Source: Notoacmeibacter sp. MSK16QG-6
Lineage (GTDB): Bacteria; Pseudomonadota; Alphaproteobacteria; Rhizobiales; Rhizobiaceae
Assembly: GCF_024158145.1 (NCBI RefSeq)
Contig: NZ_JAMYXM010000004.1
Span: forward strand, 1 to 64,000
Length of the DNA stretch: 64,000 bases
Reading direction: 5' to 3'
The stretch's first letter is position 1. Every line of letters begins with the position of its first letter. Positions 26,420 through 35,459 of the stretch are shown here, one piece after another. A program made the position numbers and the translations under genes. A model generated the notes under the pieces. That model saw only the letters and a list, made by a program, of their open reading frames with translations. It was not told the origin of the DNA and ran no database searches.

Positions 26420-27671
26420 TCAGAACGAAGCCATCGTGACCCCGATGGACGAAGCGGCCGGGCCAGCCGATACGGAGACGGTCGGCAAGATCTCCATTGG
26501 CCAATATCTTTCCGACCATATCCGTACCTACGGCATGTTGATCGCGCTGATCGTGATCATGGTGTTCTTCACCTATATGACGGATGGGACGCTGATGCGT
26601 CCGGTCAATCTGACCAACCTCTTTTTGCAGAACAGCTACATCATCATCATGGCCGTCGGCATGCTGCTCGTCATCGTGGCGGGTCATATCGACCTGTCCG
26701 TCGGCTCCGTGGTCGGCTTTATCGGCGGCCTTTCCGCGCTTCTTATTGTCCAGTGGGACTGGCCGGTGCCTCTCGCCGTCCTGGTGTGTCTTCTAACCGG
26801 GCTGGCAATCGGCGCCGCGCAGGGATACTGGGTCGCATATTGGAAGATTCCGAGCTTCATTGTGACGCTCGCCGGTATGCTTGTCTTCGCCGGGTTGACG
26901 ATTTGGCTGCTCGACGGCCAGTCCATCGGTCCGTTCCCCCGCAACTTTCAATTGCTGTCCACCGGCTTCGTGCCCGATCCTTTTCCGTTCGTCGCCGAAG
27001 CGCTCGGTCTTCGACGTTTCAATACGCTGGCATTTCTCATCGGGCTGGTTCTGTCGGTCGCCATCGTTGCGCTCGCCATCCGCGCCCGGCGCCGTCATGC
27101 GGCATTCGGAACCGAGGACGAACCATTTTCCTTTTTCATTGGCCGCAATGTCCTCGTGGTCGCGGGCATCATGTATGTCGCCTGGCTTCTCGCTACGTTT
27201 CGCGGGTTGCCCAACGTGCTGATCACAATGGGCATTCTCATCGTGATCTATACGTTTCTCACCAATGCGACGACGCTCGGCCGGCGAATCTACGCTATTG
27301 GCGGCAACGAGAAAGCAGCCAAACTCTCCGGTATTCGGACGGACCGGCTTACCTTTCTCACCTTCGCCAATATGGGCATGCTTTCGGCACTGGCCGGCCT
27401 TGTGTTCGCCGCCCGTCTCAACAGCGCGACGCCCGGCGCAGGACGAGGCTTCGAACTGGACGTGATCGCAGCGGTATTCATCGGCGGCGCATCTATGAGC
27501 GGTGGCGTCGGCACGGTGGTCGGTGCGGTGGTGGGCGCGTTCATAATGGGTGTGATGAACAATGGGATGAGCATTCTCGGCATCGGGATCGACTGGCAGC
27601 AGGTGATCAAGGGGCTTGTTCTTCTGGCTGCCGTTATCTTCGACGTCTACAACAAGCAGAAGGTCGCTTGA
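26406..27671 (+). CDS. gguB: Multiple-sugar ABC transporter permease GguB
   Basis: The 421-residue membrane protein has a hydrophilic first 40 residues, then about ten helices, with [10 protein letters not shown] (about 97-106), [12 protein letters not shown] and [15 protein letters not shown] typical of the MglC/XylH/GguB group. It forms the channel for ChvE-delivered sugars. It is followed after 1 base by the dehydratase gene, so transport and catabolism are in one transcript. Confidence 0.94.
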   Translation: MSTLDQNEAIVTPMDEAAGPADTETVGKISIGQYLSDHIRTYGMLIALIVIMVFFTYMTDGTLMRPVNLTNLFLQNSYIIIMAVGMLLVIVAGHIDLSVGSVVGFIGGLSALLIVQWDWPVPLAVLVCLLTGLAIGAAQGYWVAYWKIPSFIVTLAGMLVFAGLTIWLLDGQSIGPFPRNFQLLSTGFVPDPFPFVAEALGLRRFNTLAFLIGLVLSVAIVALAIRARRRHAAFGTEDEPFSFFIGRNVLVVAGIMYVAWLLATFRGLPNVLITMGILIVIYTFLTNATTLGRRIYAIGGNEKAAKLSGIRTDRLTFLTFANMGMLSALAGLVFAARLNSATPGAGRGFELDVIAAVFIGGASMSGGVGTVVGAVVGAFIMGVMNNGMSILGIGIDWQQVIKGLVLLAAVIFDVYNKQKVA

Positions 27672-27672
27672 G

Positions 27673-29415
27673 ATGAGCTTCACCCCTGCGCCCTGGCCCC
27701 GCCGCCTGCGATCCCGTGAATGGTTCGAAGGTTCGCAGAAAGATCAGATCTATCATCGGTCATGGATGAAAAATCAGGGACTGCCCGCCGACCTTTTCGA
27801 CGGCAGGCCCGTGATCGGCATATGCAACACCTGGAGTGAGCTGACGCCATGCAACGCTCATCTGAGGGATCTGGCCGAGCGGGTGAAACACGGAATCTAT
27901 GAGGCTGGCGGGCTGCCGCTGGAATTTCCTGTTTTTTCGCCGGGCGAGAGTTCGCTTCGTCCAACCGCCATGCTCTATCGCAATCTTTGCGCCATGGATG
28001 TGGAGGAGGCGCTGCGCGCCAATCCACTGGATGGAGTCGTCCTGCTCGCCGGTTGCGACAAAACAACGCCTGCACTTCTTATGGGCGCGGCAAGCGTCGA
28101 CATGCCGGCTATCGTCGTTTCTGGCGGGCCGATGCTGAATGGCTGGTTCCAGGGCGAGCGTGTCGGGTCCGGCACGGCGCTTTGGCAGATGAGCGAAGCC
28201 GTAAAAGCCGGCGAAATGAGCAATGACGAGTTTCTCGACGCCGAGCAGGCGATGAGCCGCTCGCCAGGCTCGTGCAACACCATGGGAACGGCCTCCACCA
28301 TGGCGTCCATGGCTGAGGCGCTCGGTATGGCGCTATCGGGAAATGCCGCTATTCCGGCCGTGGACAGTCGTCGAAGGGTGATGGCGCATCTCACGGGACG
28401 CCGCATCGTTGATATGGTGAAAGACGATCTCAAACCATCCGACATCCTCACCAAGGAAGCCTTCGAAAATGCGATCCGCGTGAACGGTGCGATTGGCGGC
28501 TCCACCAATGCCGTTATTCACCTTCTGGCCATCGCTGGTCGAGCCGAAATCGACCTGTCGCTGGACGATTGGGACCGGCTCGGCCGTGATATTCCGACAA
28601 TCGTAAACCTCATGCCGTCCGGCAAATACCTGATGGAGGAGTTCTTCTATGCCGGTGGTTTGCCTGTCGTGATAAAGCGCCTTGGCGAGTCCGGTCATCT
28701 GCATCGCGATGCGCTTACCGTCTCCGGCGGGACGGTATGGGAAGAGGTCAAGGAGGTTCGTAACTGGAACGAGGACGTCATCGTGCCAGTGGAAAAGGCA
28801 TTGACCGAGTCGGGTGGCATTGCCGTGCTGAAAGGCAATCTTGCGCCCGACGGCGCGGTGCTCAAACCCTCCGCCGCTACGGAAAAATTGATGGTTCATC
28901 GGGGGCGCGCGGTCGTCTTCGAAGACATTGACGATTACAAGGCGCGTATCGCCGATCCCGATCTGGATGTCGATGAGAATTGCATACTCGTCATGAAAAA
29001 TTGCGGCCCCCGCGGTTATCCGGGCATGGCGGAAGTCGGTAATATGGGCCTGCCGCCAAAAATTCTGAAAACCGGTGTAAAGGACATGATCCGCATTTCC
29101 GATGCTCGTATGAGCGGCACGGCTTACGGCACGGTGATACTGCATACAGCGCCGGAAGCGGCGCGGGGCGGCCCGCTCGCCATCGTGCAGGATGGCGATG
29201 TGATCGAGGTCGATGTGCCGAAGCGGCGTCTTCATCTGGACATTTCGGACGAAGAGATGAACCGGCGTTTGGCGGATTGGAAGACAGCGGCCAAGCGTCC
29301 TGCCGGGGGATGGGAAATGCTCTATCACGATCACGTCGAGGGCGCCGAGCGCGGGGCGGACCTCGATTTCCTTCGCGGCAGGCGAGGGCGGGCCGTCGGC
29401 CGGGAAAGCCACTGA
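27673..29415 (+). CDS. IlvD/Edd-family sugar-acid dehydratase (L-arabonate/D-galactonate type)
   Basis: The 580-residue protein is an IlvD/Edd dehydratase with three cysteines placed as the [2Fe-2S] ligands: Cys60 (ELTPC), Cys128 (AGCDK) and Cys201 (PGSCNTMGTAS). The sequence is of the L-arabonate dehydratase kind, which makes 2-keto-3-deoxy sugar acids in the cytoplasm. Start 27673 is 1 base after the gguB stop; a longer frame from 27616 lies within gguB. It would feed both the arabinose branch (gguC, semialdehyde dehydrogenase) and the galactose branch (dgoK, dgoA). Confidence 0.9.
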   Translation: MSFTPAPWPRRLRSREWFEGSQKDQIYHRSWMKNQGLPADLFDGRPVIGICNTWSELTPCNAHLRDLAERVKHGIYEAGGLPLEFPVFSPGESSLRPTAMLYRNLCAMDVEEALRANPLDGVVLLAGCDKTTPALLMGAASVDMPAIVVSGGPMLNGWFQGERVGSGTALWQMSEAVKAGEMSNDEFLDAEQAMSRSPGSCNTMGTASTMASMAEALGMALSGNAAIPAVDSRRRVMAHLTGRRIVDMVKDDLKPSDILTKEAFENAIRVNGAIGGSTNAVIHLLAIAGRAEIDLSLDDWDRLGRDIPTIVNLMPSGKYLMEEFFYAGGLPVVIKRLGESGHLHRDALTVSGGTVWEEVKEVRNWNEDVIVPVEKALTESGGIAVLKGNLAPDGAVLKPSAATEKLMVHRGRAVVFEDIDDYKARIADPDLDVDENCILVMKNCGPRGYPGMAEVGNMGLPPKILKTGVKDMIRISDARMSGTAYGTVILHTAPEAARGGPLAIVQDGDVIEVDVPKRRLHLDISDEEMNRRLADWKTAAKRPAGGWEMLYHDHVEGAERGADLDFLRGRRGRAVGRESH

Positions 29416-30332
29416 TGGCAATCGATCTGGTCATAGTCGGCGTTGGCAAGATTGCGAAGGATCAGCATCTTCCAGCTATCGGAAAGAACAGCGACTATCG
29501 CCTCGTCGCGGCGATCAGTCGCAATGCCGCCGTAGAGGATGTTGAGAATTTCGAGACGATCGACGACTGGCTGGCGACAGGACAGAAGGCGGCCGTCAGC
29601 CTATGTGTGCCGCCGTCTGTACGCACCGAGATAGCGCGGAAGGTCATCGCAGCGGGTTGCGATCTCATGATCGAGAAACCGCCTGCTGCGACGCTTGGCG
29701 AGATCGAACTTTTGAGATCCGCTTCAAACAAGGCCGGCACGGTGCTCTATGCCACATGGCATTCGCGCCGCGCTGCGGCTGTCGATCCGGCTCGCCGTTG
29801 GCTTGAGAAAAGGTCGATCCGCTCCGTAAAAATTAGCTGGCGCGAGAATGTGCGCCAATGGCACCCCGGTCAGGACTGGGTGTTCAAGCCGGGAGGCTTC
29901 GGCGTTTTCGATCCCGGTATTAACGCCCTCTCGATTTTGACCGAAATTCTGCCGGAGCGCGTTATCGTCGAAAGCGCCCGGCTCTCGATTCCTGAAAATC
30001 GGGCGACCCCTATAGCTGGGGATGTCGCCATGCGGCACAAGGACTGCCCTATTCATATGACCCTCGACTGGCTTCAGGAGGGTGAGCAGACCTGGACCAT
30101 AACGGTGGAAACGGATGATGGCCCGCTCGACCTGACCAAGGGAGGCGCGGCGCTTTCCTTGGCAGGAAAGAGCCAAGAACTTGAGAGGCCAGGCGAATAC
30201 GATCGGCTCTATGCCGATTTTGCCAGACTGATCCAAGAAAGGCAGTCCGACGTCGATACCGAACCTCTTCGCATCGTTGCAGACGCGATGATGACCGCTC
30301 GGATCGATCAAGCGCCGCCGTTTCATTTTTAA
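29415..30332 (+). CDS. L-arabinose / D-galactose 1-dehydrogenase (Gfo/Idh/MocA family)
   Basis: The 305-residue protein has an N-terminal NAD(P)-binding GVGKIAKDQHLP motif and EKPP at 87-90, which are typical of the family. From there on it closely follows arabinose/galactose 1-dehydrogenases (ATWHSR, RQWHPGQDW, GVFDPGINALSI). These oxidise the C1 of L-arabinose or D-galactose to a lactone. ATG 29415 shares one base with the upstream stop (TGATG); the longer frame from 29277 is inside the dehydratase gene. It is the first enzymatic step of the locus. Confidence 0.9.
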   Translation: MAIDLVIVGVGKIAKDQHLPAIGKNSDYRLVAAISRNAAVEDVENFETIDDWLATGQKAAVSLCVPPSVRTEIARKVIAAGCDLMIEKPPAATLGEIELLRSASNKAGTVLYATWHSRRAAAVDPARRWLEKRSIRSVKISWRENVRQWHPGQDWVFKPGGFGVFDPGINALSILTEILPERVIVESARLSIPENRATPIAGDVAMRHKDCPIHMTLDWLQEGEQTWTITVETDDGPLDLTKGGAALSLAGKSQELERPGEYDRLYADFARLIQERQSDVDTEPLRIVADAMMTARIDQAPPFHF

Positions 30333-30335
30333 AGA

Positions 30336-31850
30336 ATGCAATCCGAAAGCAGCAGAATGATATTTACAGGCAGACACCTCATTGCAGGCGAATGGGCCGA
30401 TGGTGGTCCCACATTTACTTCGGACCCCGTGACCGGCGATCCTTTGACCGTCTTCAATGGAGGCAGAGATGAGGTGGATCGCGCAGCAAAAGCGGCTGAA
30501 GCAGCCTTCAGAACTTTTGGCTGGACAAGTCGGGAGGAGCGCGCGCGCTTTCTTGAAGCCATCGCCGATGCGATCGAGGCGCGCGGCGAGGAGATCACTG
30601 CAATCGGCACCGCCGAAACCGGTCTGCTGGATGCACGGTTGAATGGCGAACGCGGTCGGACAACGGGGCAGCTTCGACTTTTCGCAAAAGTGCTGCGCGA
30701 AGGCGACTATCTCGATCGGCGCTATGAGAGCGCCTCGGATGCCAATCCCGATCTTCGCCTCATGCAACGGCCCTTCGGACCGGTCGGCGTTTTCGGGGCC
30801 TCCAATTTTCCGCTCGCATTTTCGGTCGCCGGCGGCGATACGGCTTCTGCTCTCGCTGCGGGCTGTCCGGTCATCGTCAAGGGGCACCCCGCCCATCCGG
30901 GCACAGGGGAGATTGTCGCGGATGCCATTCTGGACGCGATGAAGACATGCGGTCTGCCCAAGGGCACCTTTCAATTCGTGCAGTCCAATAGCCGCGAGGC
31001 CGGCGAGGCCCTCGTCACGCACCCACTTATCACCGCAGTCGGGTTCACCGGCTCACTTGGCGTGGGACGTTCACTATTTGACCTGGCCTGCAGGCGCGAC
31101 ACACCGATACCGTTTTATGGAGAGCTTGGATCGATCAACCCTGTCTTCTGCCTGCCAGCCGCCATGGCGAAGCGCGCTGGCGATATCGGTTCCGGCTGGG
31201 CCGGCTCTCTGACCATGGGCGTCGGTCAGTTCTGTACAAATCCGGGCGTTCTCATTGCCAAGGAAAGCGATGCGCTCGAAATACTGGTGACGGCGGCGGA
31301 CAGCGCGCTGGCAGACGTGGACGATGCGCCGATGTTGACGCAAGGGATCGCGCAGTCCTATCGCGAGGGACGCAATGCGGCGGTCGATGCCGGTGCGGAG
31401 GCCGCGCGGCGGTCGGGCGGATCGGATCGCCGCAATGCGCCCGATCTGTTGCGTGTGAGCGGAACGGAGTGGCTCTCAAACTCACGTCTTCATGAAGAAG
31501 TATTCGGTCCGTTCGGCATTGTGGTGGCTGCGCAGACCGAGGATCAGATGATCGAGATCGCGGAGAGACTGGAAGGTCAATTGACCGCCTCCATCCACCT
31601 GGAAGATGGCGATGAGGCGCTTGGTCAGCATCTTTTGCCGATTCTGGAACGCAAGGCGGGCCGTATTCTTGCCAATGGATGGCCGACCGGTGTAGCGGTC
31701 TCGCCGGCGATGATGCATGGCGGACCGTATCCGGCGACAACGGTGAACGGTACGACATCCGTGGGCACACTCGCCATTCAGCGCTTCCTGCGGCCGGTCT
31801 GCTATCAGAACATTCCGCAAGCGCTGCTTCCGGCCGATCTGGCGAAGTGA
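30336..31850 (+). CDS. 2-ketoglutarate semialdehyde dehydrogenase
   Basis: The 504-residue aldehyde dehydrogenase has the catalytic Cys300 (VGQFCTNPG) and the general base Glu263 (YGELGS). Its GASNFPLAFSVAGGDTASALAAG block is typical of the 2-ketoglutarate semialdehyde (2,5-dioxovalerate) dehydrogenases. It completes the arabinose branch by making 2-ketoglutarate. It starts 3 bases after the previous gene; an internal ATG at 30357 is another possible start. Its stop overlaps dgoK by 1 base. Confidence 0.9.
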   Translation: MQSESSRMIFTGRHLIAGEWADGGPTFTSDPVTGDPLTVFNGGRDEVDRAAKAAEAAFRTFGWTSREERARFLEAIADAIEARGEEITAIGTAETGLLDARLNGERGRTTGQLRLFAKVLREGDYLDRRYESASDANPDLRLMQRPFGPVGVFGASNFPLAFSVAGGDTASALAAGCPVIVKGHPAHPGTGEIVADAILDAMKTCGLPKGTFQFVQSNSREAGEALVTHPLITAVGFTGSLGVGRSLFDLACRRDTPIPFYGELGSINPVFCLPAAMAKRAGDIGSGWAGSLTMGVGQFCTNPGVLIAKESDALEILVTAADSALADVDDAPMLTQGIAQSYREGRNAAVDAGAEAARRSGGSDRRNAPDLLRVSGTEWLSNSRLHEEVFGPFGIVVAAQTEDQMIEIAERLEGQLTASIHLEDGDEALGQHLLPILERKAGRILANGWPTGVAVSPAMMHGGPYPATTVNGTTSVGTLAIQRFLRPVCYQNIPQALLPADLAK

Positions 31851-32752
31851 TGGCGCAATCCGCCCGATTTGCACTGGCGGACTGGGGTACGACCCGGCTG
31901 CGGGTCTGGTTGAGCGATGCTGCCGGCACCGTTATCGATGAACGACGGAGCGATCAGGGCATGGCGGTGTGCCGCAATGGCGGGCCGCAGAAATTCGCCG
32001 ATGTTTTTGAGAGCGAACTGACGGCTATGGGCGCGTCACCTGACCTGCCAGCGGTGATCTCCGGTATGGCGGGCGCTCGTGGCGGCTGGCGGGAGGCAGC
32101 CTATATGCCGACGCCGGCTCCGGTCGCCCAGATCGCTGACGCGGCGGTCATTATCGATGGTGTGCGCCCGGTCGCCATTCTGCCGGGCGTCTCGCAGAAC
32201 GAGCCTGCAGACGTCATGCGCGGCGAAGAGGTGCAGATCGCAGGTAGCGGCCTTCGGGAGGGTTGGATCTGTCTGCCGGGCACTCACAGCAAATGGGTCT
32301 GGCTCGAATCCGGCAGGATCGTGCGTTTTACGACCTTCATGACTGGTGAGCTTTTCTCGCTTCTGTCGCGGCAGTCCATATTGACCGCAAGCATCGATGC
32401 CTCTCGAACAGTTGAAAAAAACGATGCCCATTTCATCGCCGGCGTGCGGCAAATGGTAGATCGGGAGATCGATCTTTCAGCCGCTCTTTTTTCAATTCGC
32501 GCCGGCGGAATTCTGCATGATGCTGACAACGGAGCCAATGCTGCACGCCTCTCCGGTCTTCTGATCGGTGCGGAAGTCGCGGCAGCGAAGGCGGAAGGAC
32601 CAATTCGACTGATCGCAGACGACCGGCTTGGCGCACTTTATGCCGCGGCTTTTGCGACCGTCGGTCGAGAATATGAGGTGATCGACGCGGAGCGAGCCAC
32701 CCGGCAGGGACTGATTGCCGCAGCACAAAAAATTTATGAGGGCCGAACATGA
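31850..32752 (+). CDS. dgoK: 2-dehydro-3-deoxygalactonokinase
   Basis: The 300-residue protein matches DgoK: ADWGTTRLRVWL at the N-terminus, LPGVSQNEPADVMRGEE in the middle and the GTHSKWV block. It phosphorylates 2-keto-3-deoxygalactonate on C6. Start 31850 overlaps the upstream stop (TGATG); the longer frame from 31679 lies in the dehydrogenase gene. It overlaps dgoA by 4 bases. Confidence 0.93.
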   Translation: MAQSARFALADWGTTRLRVWLSDAAGTVIDERRSDQGMAVCRNGGPQKFADVFESELTAMGASPDLPAVISGMAGARGGWREAAYMPTPAPVAQIADAAVIIDGVRPVAILPGVSQNEPADVMRGEEVQIAGSGLREGWICLPGTHSKWVWLESGRIVRFTTFMTGELFSLLSRQSILTASIDASRTVEKNDAHFIAGVRQMVDREIDLSAALFSIRAGGILHDADNGANAARLSGLLIGAEVAAAKAEGPIRLIADDRLGALYAAAFATVGREYEVIDAERATRQGLIAAAQKIYEGRT

Positions 32753-33390
32753 GCCGACCGAAAAGTCTGAACGATCTGGAGCGCCCGCTGATCGCCATTC
32801 TCCGTGGTCTGCGTCCCGAGAATGCAGTTGCTGTTTCCCGTGCGATTTTCGCAGCTGGCATTCAGGCCATCGAGGTGCCCCTCAATTCCCCCGACCCTTT
32901 CTGCTCGATTTCCGCCATGGTGGACGCTTTGCCGGACGCCATGATCGGAGCAGGCACGGTGCTCGATCCTGACGATGTAAAACGGCTTTCGGATACCGGC
33001 GCGCGTTTGCTTGTGACACCCAACTCCGATCCGGCAATTATCAAGGCCGGCGTGAAACAGGGTCTGGTGACATTGCCAGGCTGCTTTACCGCGACCGAAG
33101 CTTTTCAGGCGCTGAATGCCGGGGCATCCGGTTTGAAATTCTTCCCAGCCTCGATCATGGGGCCGGATGGAATTGCTGCTCTCAAAGCGGTTTTGCCGTC
33201 CAATGCCTTTGTCGCTGCGGTCGGGGGTGTCGCGGAAGACGATTTCGCTAGCTACGTCAAAAAGGGAATCCGGGCGTTCGGTCTTGGCAGTTCGCTTTTC
33301 AGGCCGGAATGGTCAGCGGACGAGATTTCAGAACGAGCCCTGCGGACGGTGGCGGCATACGACAAAGCCTTGGCAGGGCAGGACCGATGA
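32749..33390 (+). CDS. dgoA: 2-dehydro-3-deoxy-6-phosphogalactonate aldolase
   Basis: The 213-residue class I aldolase has Glu42 (IEVPLNSPDP) and the Schiff-base Lys130 (GLKFFPAS). It cleaves 2-keto-3-deoxy-6-phosphogalactonate to pyruvate and glyceraldehyde 3-phosphate. It lies between dgoK and the lactonase and overlaps both by 4 bases. Length and motifs agree with DgoA and distinguish it from the KDPG aldolase Eda, which carries a different proline-rich substrate loop. Confidence 0.92.
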   Translation: MSRPKSLNDLERPLIAILRGLRPENAVAVSRAIFAAGIQAIEVPLNSPDPFCSISAMVDALPDAMIGAGTVLDPDDVKRLSDTGARLLVTPNSDPAIIKAGVKQGLVTLPGCFTATEAFQALNAGASGLKFFPASIMGPDGIAALKAVLPSNAFVAAVGGVAEDDFASYVKKGIRAFGLGSSLFRPEWSADEISERALRTVAAYDKALAGQDR

Positions 33391-34277
33391 GCCAATTCGA
33401 GGTCTCGACCCTATCGCAATGCAGTTTCACACTCGGTGAAGGGCCGGCTTACGATCCGTCCCGGGATGCCGCGTTCTGGTTCGACATCGTTGGACGAAAG
33501 CTCAGGCGCTACAGCTTTCGCGATCAGCAAATCCAAACCTTCGATCTACCGGTCATGGCTTCGGCGCTTTTCAGGATAGAGAGCGAGGACGAACGCTATT
33601 GTCTCGCGACCGAAACCGGCTTGCAGTTCTTCGATCCCCGGACTGGCGAACTGGAAATGTATCAGCCGATCGAAGCAGATAACCCGCACACGCGAAGCAA
33701 CGATGCACGGGTGCATCCGTCAGGTGCGCTATGGTTTGGCACGATGCGCAAGAATGCCGAGCCCGATGCGGGCGCGATCTACGCGCTGACTGGCGGCGAA
33801 TTGCACGTCGTGGAACCGCACTGGTCGATCCCGAACGCAATCTGCTTTAGCGCCAATGGCGGCACGGCGATGCTCGCCGATACTGCCGAAGATCGGATCT
33901 ATTCCATCGCCATCGACCCGAAGACCGGCCTGCCTACTGGAAACAAGGTGTTGTTCGCCGATTACCGCATTCGCGATGGGTCGCCCGATGGCGCGGTGAT
34001 GGACCGGTACGACGTGCTGCATGTGGCGGTCTGGGGCGGTGGGCGAATCGACCGCATCACCCCGGACGGACGATTTCTCGATCCTATCCCCATGCCTGCG
34101 TCGCAGGTTTCCTGTCCGGTTTTTGTCGGCGAGGATGCTTCTGCGCTTCTCGTCACTTCTGCAATGCAGGGTCTCGATGGTGCGGCGCTCGGTGCCGACC
34201 GTCAGGCGGGAGACACGTTTTATGTCACGGGCAATTTCCAAGGTCGGCACGACAAGCCTGTTCGACTCGCTCGTTAG
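33387..34277 (+). CDS. SMP-30/gluconolactonase-family sugar lactonase
   Basis: The 296-residue beta-propeller hydrolase has the metal ligand Glu18 (LGEGPAYD), the SNDARVHPSGALWFGTM block, an Asn in SIPNAICFS and an Asp in DGSPDGAVMD. It would open the galactono- or arabinono-lactone released by the 1-dehydrogenase. Start 33387 overlaps the dgoA stop (ATGA); the longer frame from 33309 lies within dgoA. It is the last gene of the operon that starts with chvE. Confidence 0.9.
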   Translation: MSQFEVSTLSQCSFTLGEGPAYDPSRDAAFWFDIVGRKLRRYSFRDQQIQTFDLPVMASALFRIESEDERYCLATETGLQFFDPRTGELEMYQPIEADNPHTRSNDARVHPSGALWFGTMRKNAEPDAGAIYALTGGELHVVEPHWSIPNAICFSANGGTAMLADTAEDRIYSIAIDPKTGLPTGNKVLFADYRIRDGSPDGAVMDRYDVLHVAVWGGGRIDRITPDGRFLDPIPMPASQVSCPVFVGEDASALLVTSAMQGLDGAALGADRQAGDTFYVTGNFQGRHDKPVRLAR

Positions 34278-34377
34278 TCTGCCATGCCGAAATCGGTATA
34301 ACGGACAGCAAAACCATCATTTGAAAGGATGGCGGATCGCTGCAATCCTCCTTCGTACGGCCATGGAGTTGGCCGCT

Positions 34378-34400
34378 CGGCGACCGAGGAGGGGTCGCCG
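34378..34400 (+). terminator. Hairpin between the lactonase and ytfQ-like genes
   Basis: CGGCGACC and GGTCGCCG form an 8-bp stem around a 7-base loop. It lies about 100 bases after the lactonase stop and about 50 before the ytfQ-like start. There is no T tract. A second, imperfect repeat (CCAGA ... TCTGG, 34405-34432) follows. It may end the first operon or be an operator for the next; the sequence does not decide. Confidence 0.35.
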
Positions 34401-34449
34401 TGACCAGATAGCAAAACGTCTGGTGACCAAGTTTTACCGGGAGGAAAAC

Positions 34450-35400
34450 ATGCTCAAGACACTTATGATGACTGCTGCTGTCGTAGCGCTTGGCACAGCG
34501 AGCGCTGGCGCTGAAACCGTCGGCTTCTCACAAATCGGATCGGAATCGGGCTGGCGCGCAGCCGAGACGACGCTGACCCGCCAGCAGGCCGAAGAGCGCG
34601 GCATCGATCTGAAATTCTCCGATGCCCAGCAGAAGCAGGAAAATCAGATCGCGGCCATTCGCTCATTCGTCGCGCAGGGCGTCGACGCCATTCTCATCGC
34701 GCCGGTGGTTGCGACAGGCTGGGACTCGGTTCTGGAAGAGGCCAAGGAGGCCGAAATTCCCGTTGTGCTTCTGGATCGCCAGATCGACGGTTCGGACGAT
34801 CTCTATCTGACCGCTGTCGGTTCGGACCTCGTTCACGAGGGGAGCGTCGCAGGCGAATGGCTGGCCAACGAAGTTGGCGACGGCGAATGCCGCATTGTCG
34901 AACTTCAGGGCACGACGGGGTCGTCGCCGGCTATCGACCGGGCCAATGGTTTCCGCAAGGCCCTGGAAGGTAAGGATAACCTGGAGATCGTCCGTAGCCA
35001 GACCGGAGATTTCACCCGTTCCGGCGGAAAAGAAGTGATGGAAAGCTTTCTGCAGGCGGAAAATGGCGGAAGCGGTATCTGCGCGCTTTATGCACACAAT
35101 GACGACATGGCGCTTGGCGCGATCCAGGCGATCAAGGAGGCTGGCCTCAATCCCGGCACCGACATCAAGATCGTCGCCATCGACGCTGTACCGGATTATT
35201 TCCAGGCCATGGCAAACGGCGAAGCGAACGCCACCGTTGAACTGACGCCTAACATGGCAGGCCCCGCCTTTGACGCGCTGGAGAAATACTGGGCCGATGG
35301 CACAGCACCGGAGAAGTTCATCCAGACAGAGTCCAAGCTCTACACGCAGAGCGACGACCCGCAAGGCGAGTACGAGGCGCGTAAGGATCTCGGCTACTGA
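34450..35400 (+). CDS. ytfQ: ABC transporter substrate-binding protein, YtfQ-like (galactofuranose type)
   Basis: The 316-residue periplasmic protein has a signal peptide (cleavage about residue 22, after SAGA) and then ETVGFSQIGSESGWRAAET, which is the YtfQ start. The LYAHNDDMALGAIQAIKEAG block and the C-terminal EYEARKDLGY also fit. E. coli YtfQ binds galactofuranose and other furanoses. ATG 34450 follows GGGAGGAAAAC; the frame from 34021 is a shadow in the lactonase gene. A hairpin follows the gene. Confidence 0.9.
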   Translation: MLKTLMMTAAVVALGTASAGAETVGFSQIGSESGWRAAETTLTRQQAEERGIDLKFSDAQQKQENQIAAIRSFVAQGVDAILIAPVVATGWDSVLEEAKEAEIPVVLLDRQIDGSDDLYLTAVGSDLVHEGSVAGEWLANEVGDGECRIVELQGTTGSSPAIDRANGFRKALEGKDNLEIVRSQTGDFTRSGGKEVMESFLQAENGGSGICALYAHNDDMALGAIQAIKEAGLNPGTDIKIVAIDAVPDYFQAMANGEANATVELTPNMAGPAFDALEKYWADGTAPEKFIQTESKLYTQSDDPQGEYEARKDLGY

Positions 35401-35412
35401 TCGATCGCATCG

Positions 35413-35437
35413 GACGGGCGCATTCGGTGCGCCCGTC
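35413..35437 (+). terminator. Intercistronic hairpin after ytfQ-like gene
   Basis: GACGGGCGCA and TGCGCCCGTC form a perfect 10-bp stem around TTCGG, 12 bases after the stop codon. AACTCTATTCGG follows, with no real T tract. It lies before the ATPase gene and is likely an mRNA 3' stabiliser or partial terminator. Confidence 0.62.
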
Positions 35438-35459
35438 AACTCTATTCGGGGTGTGAGCG

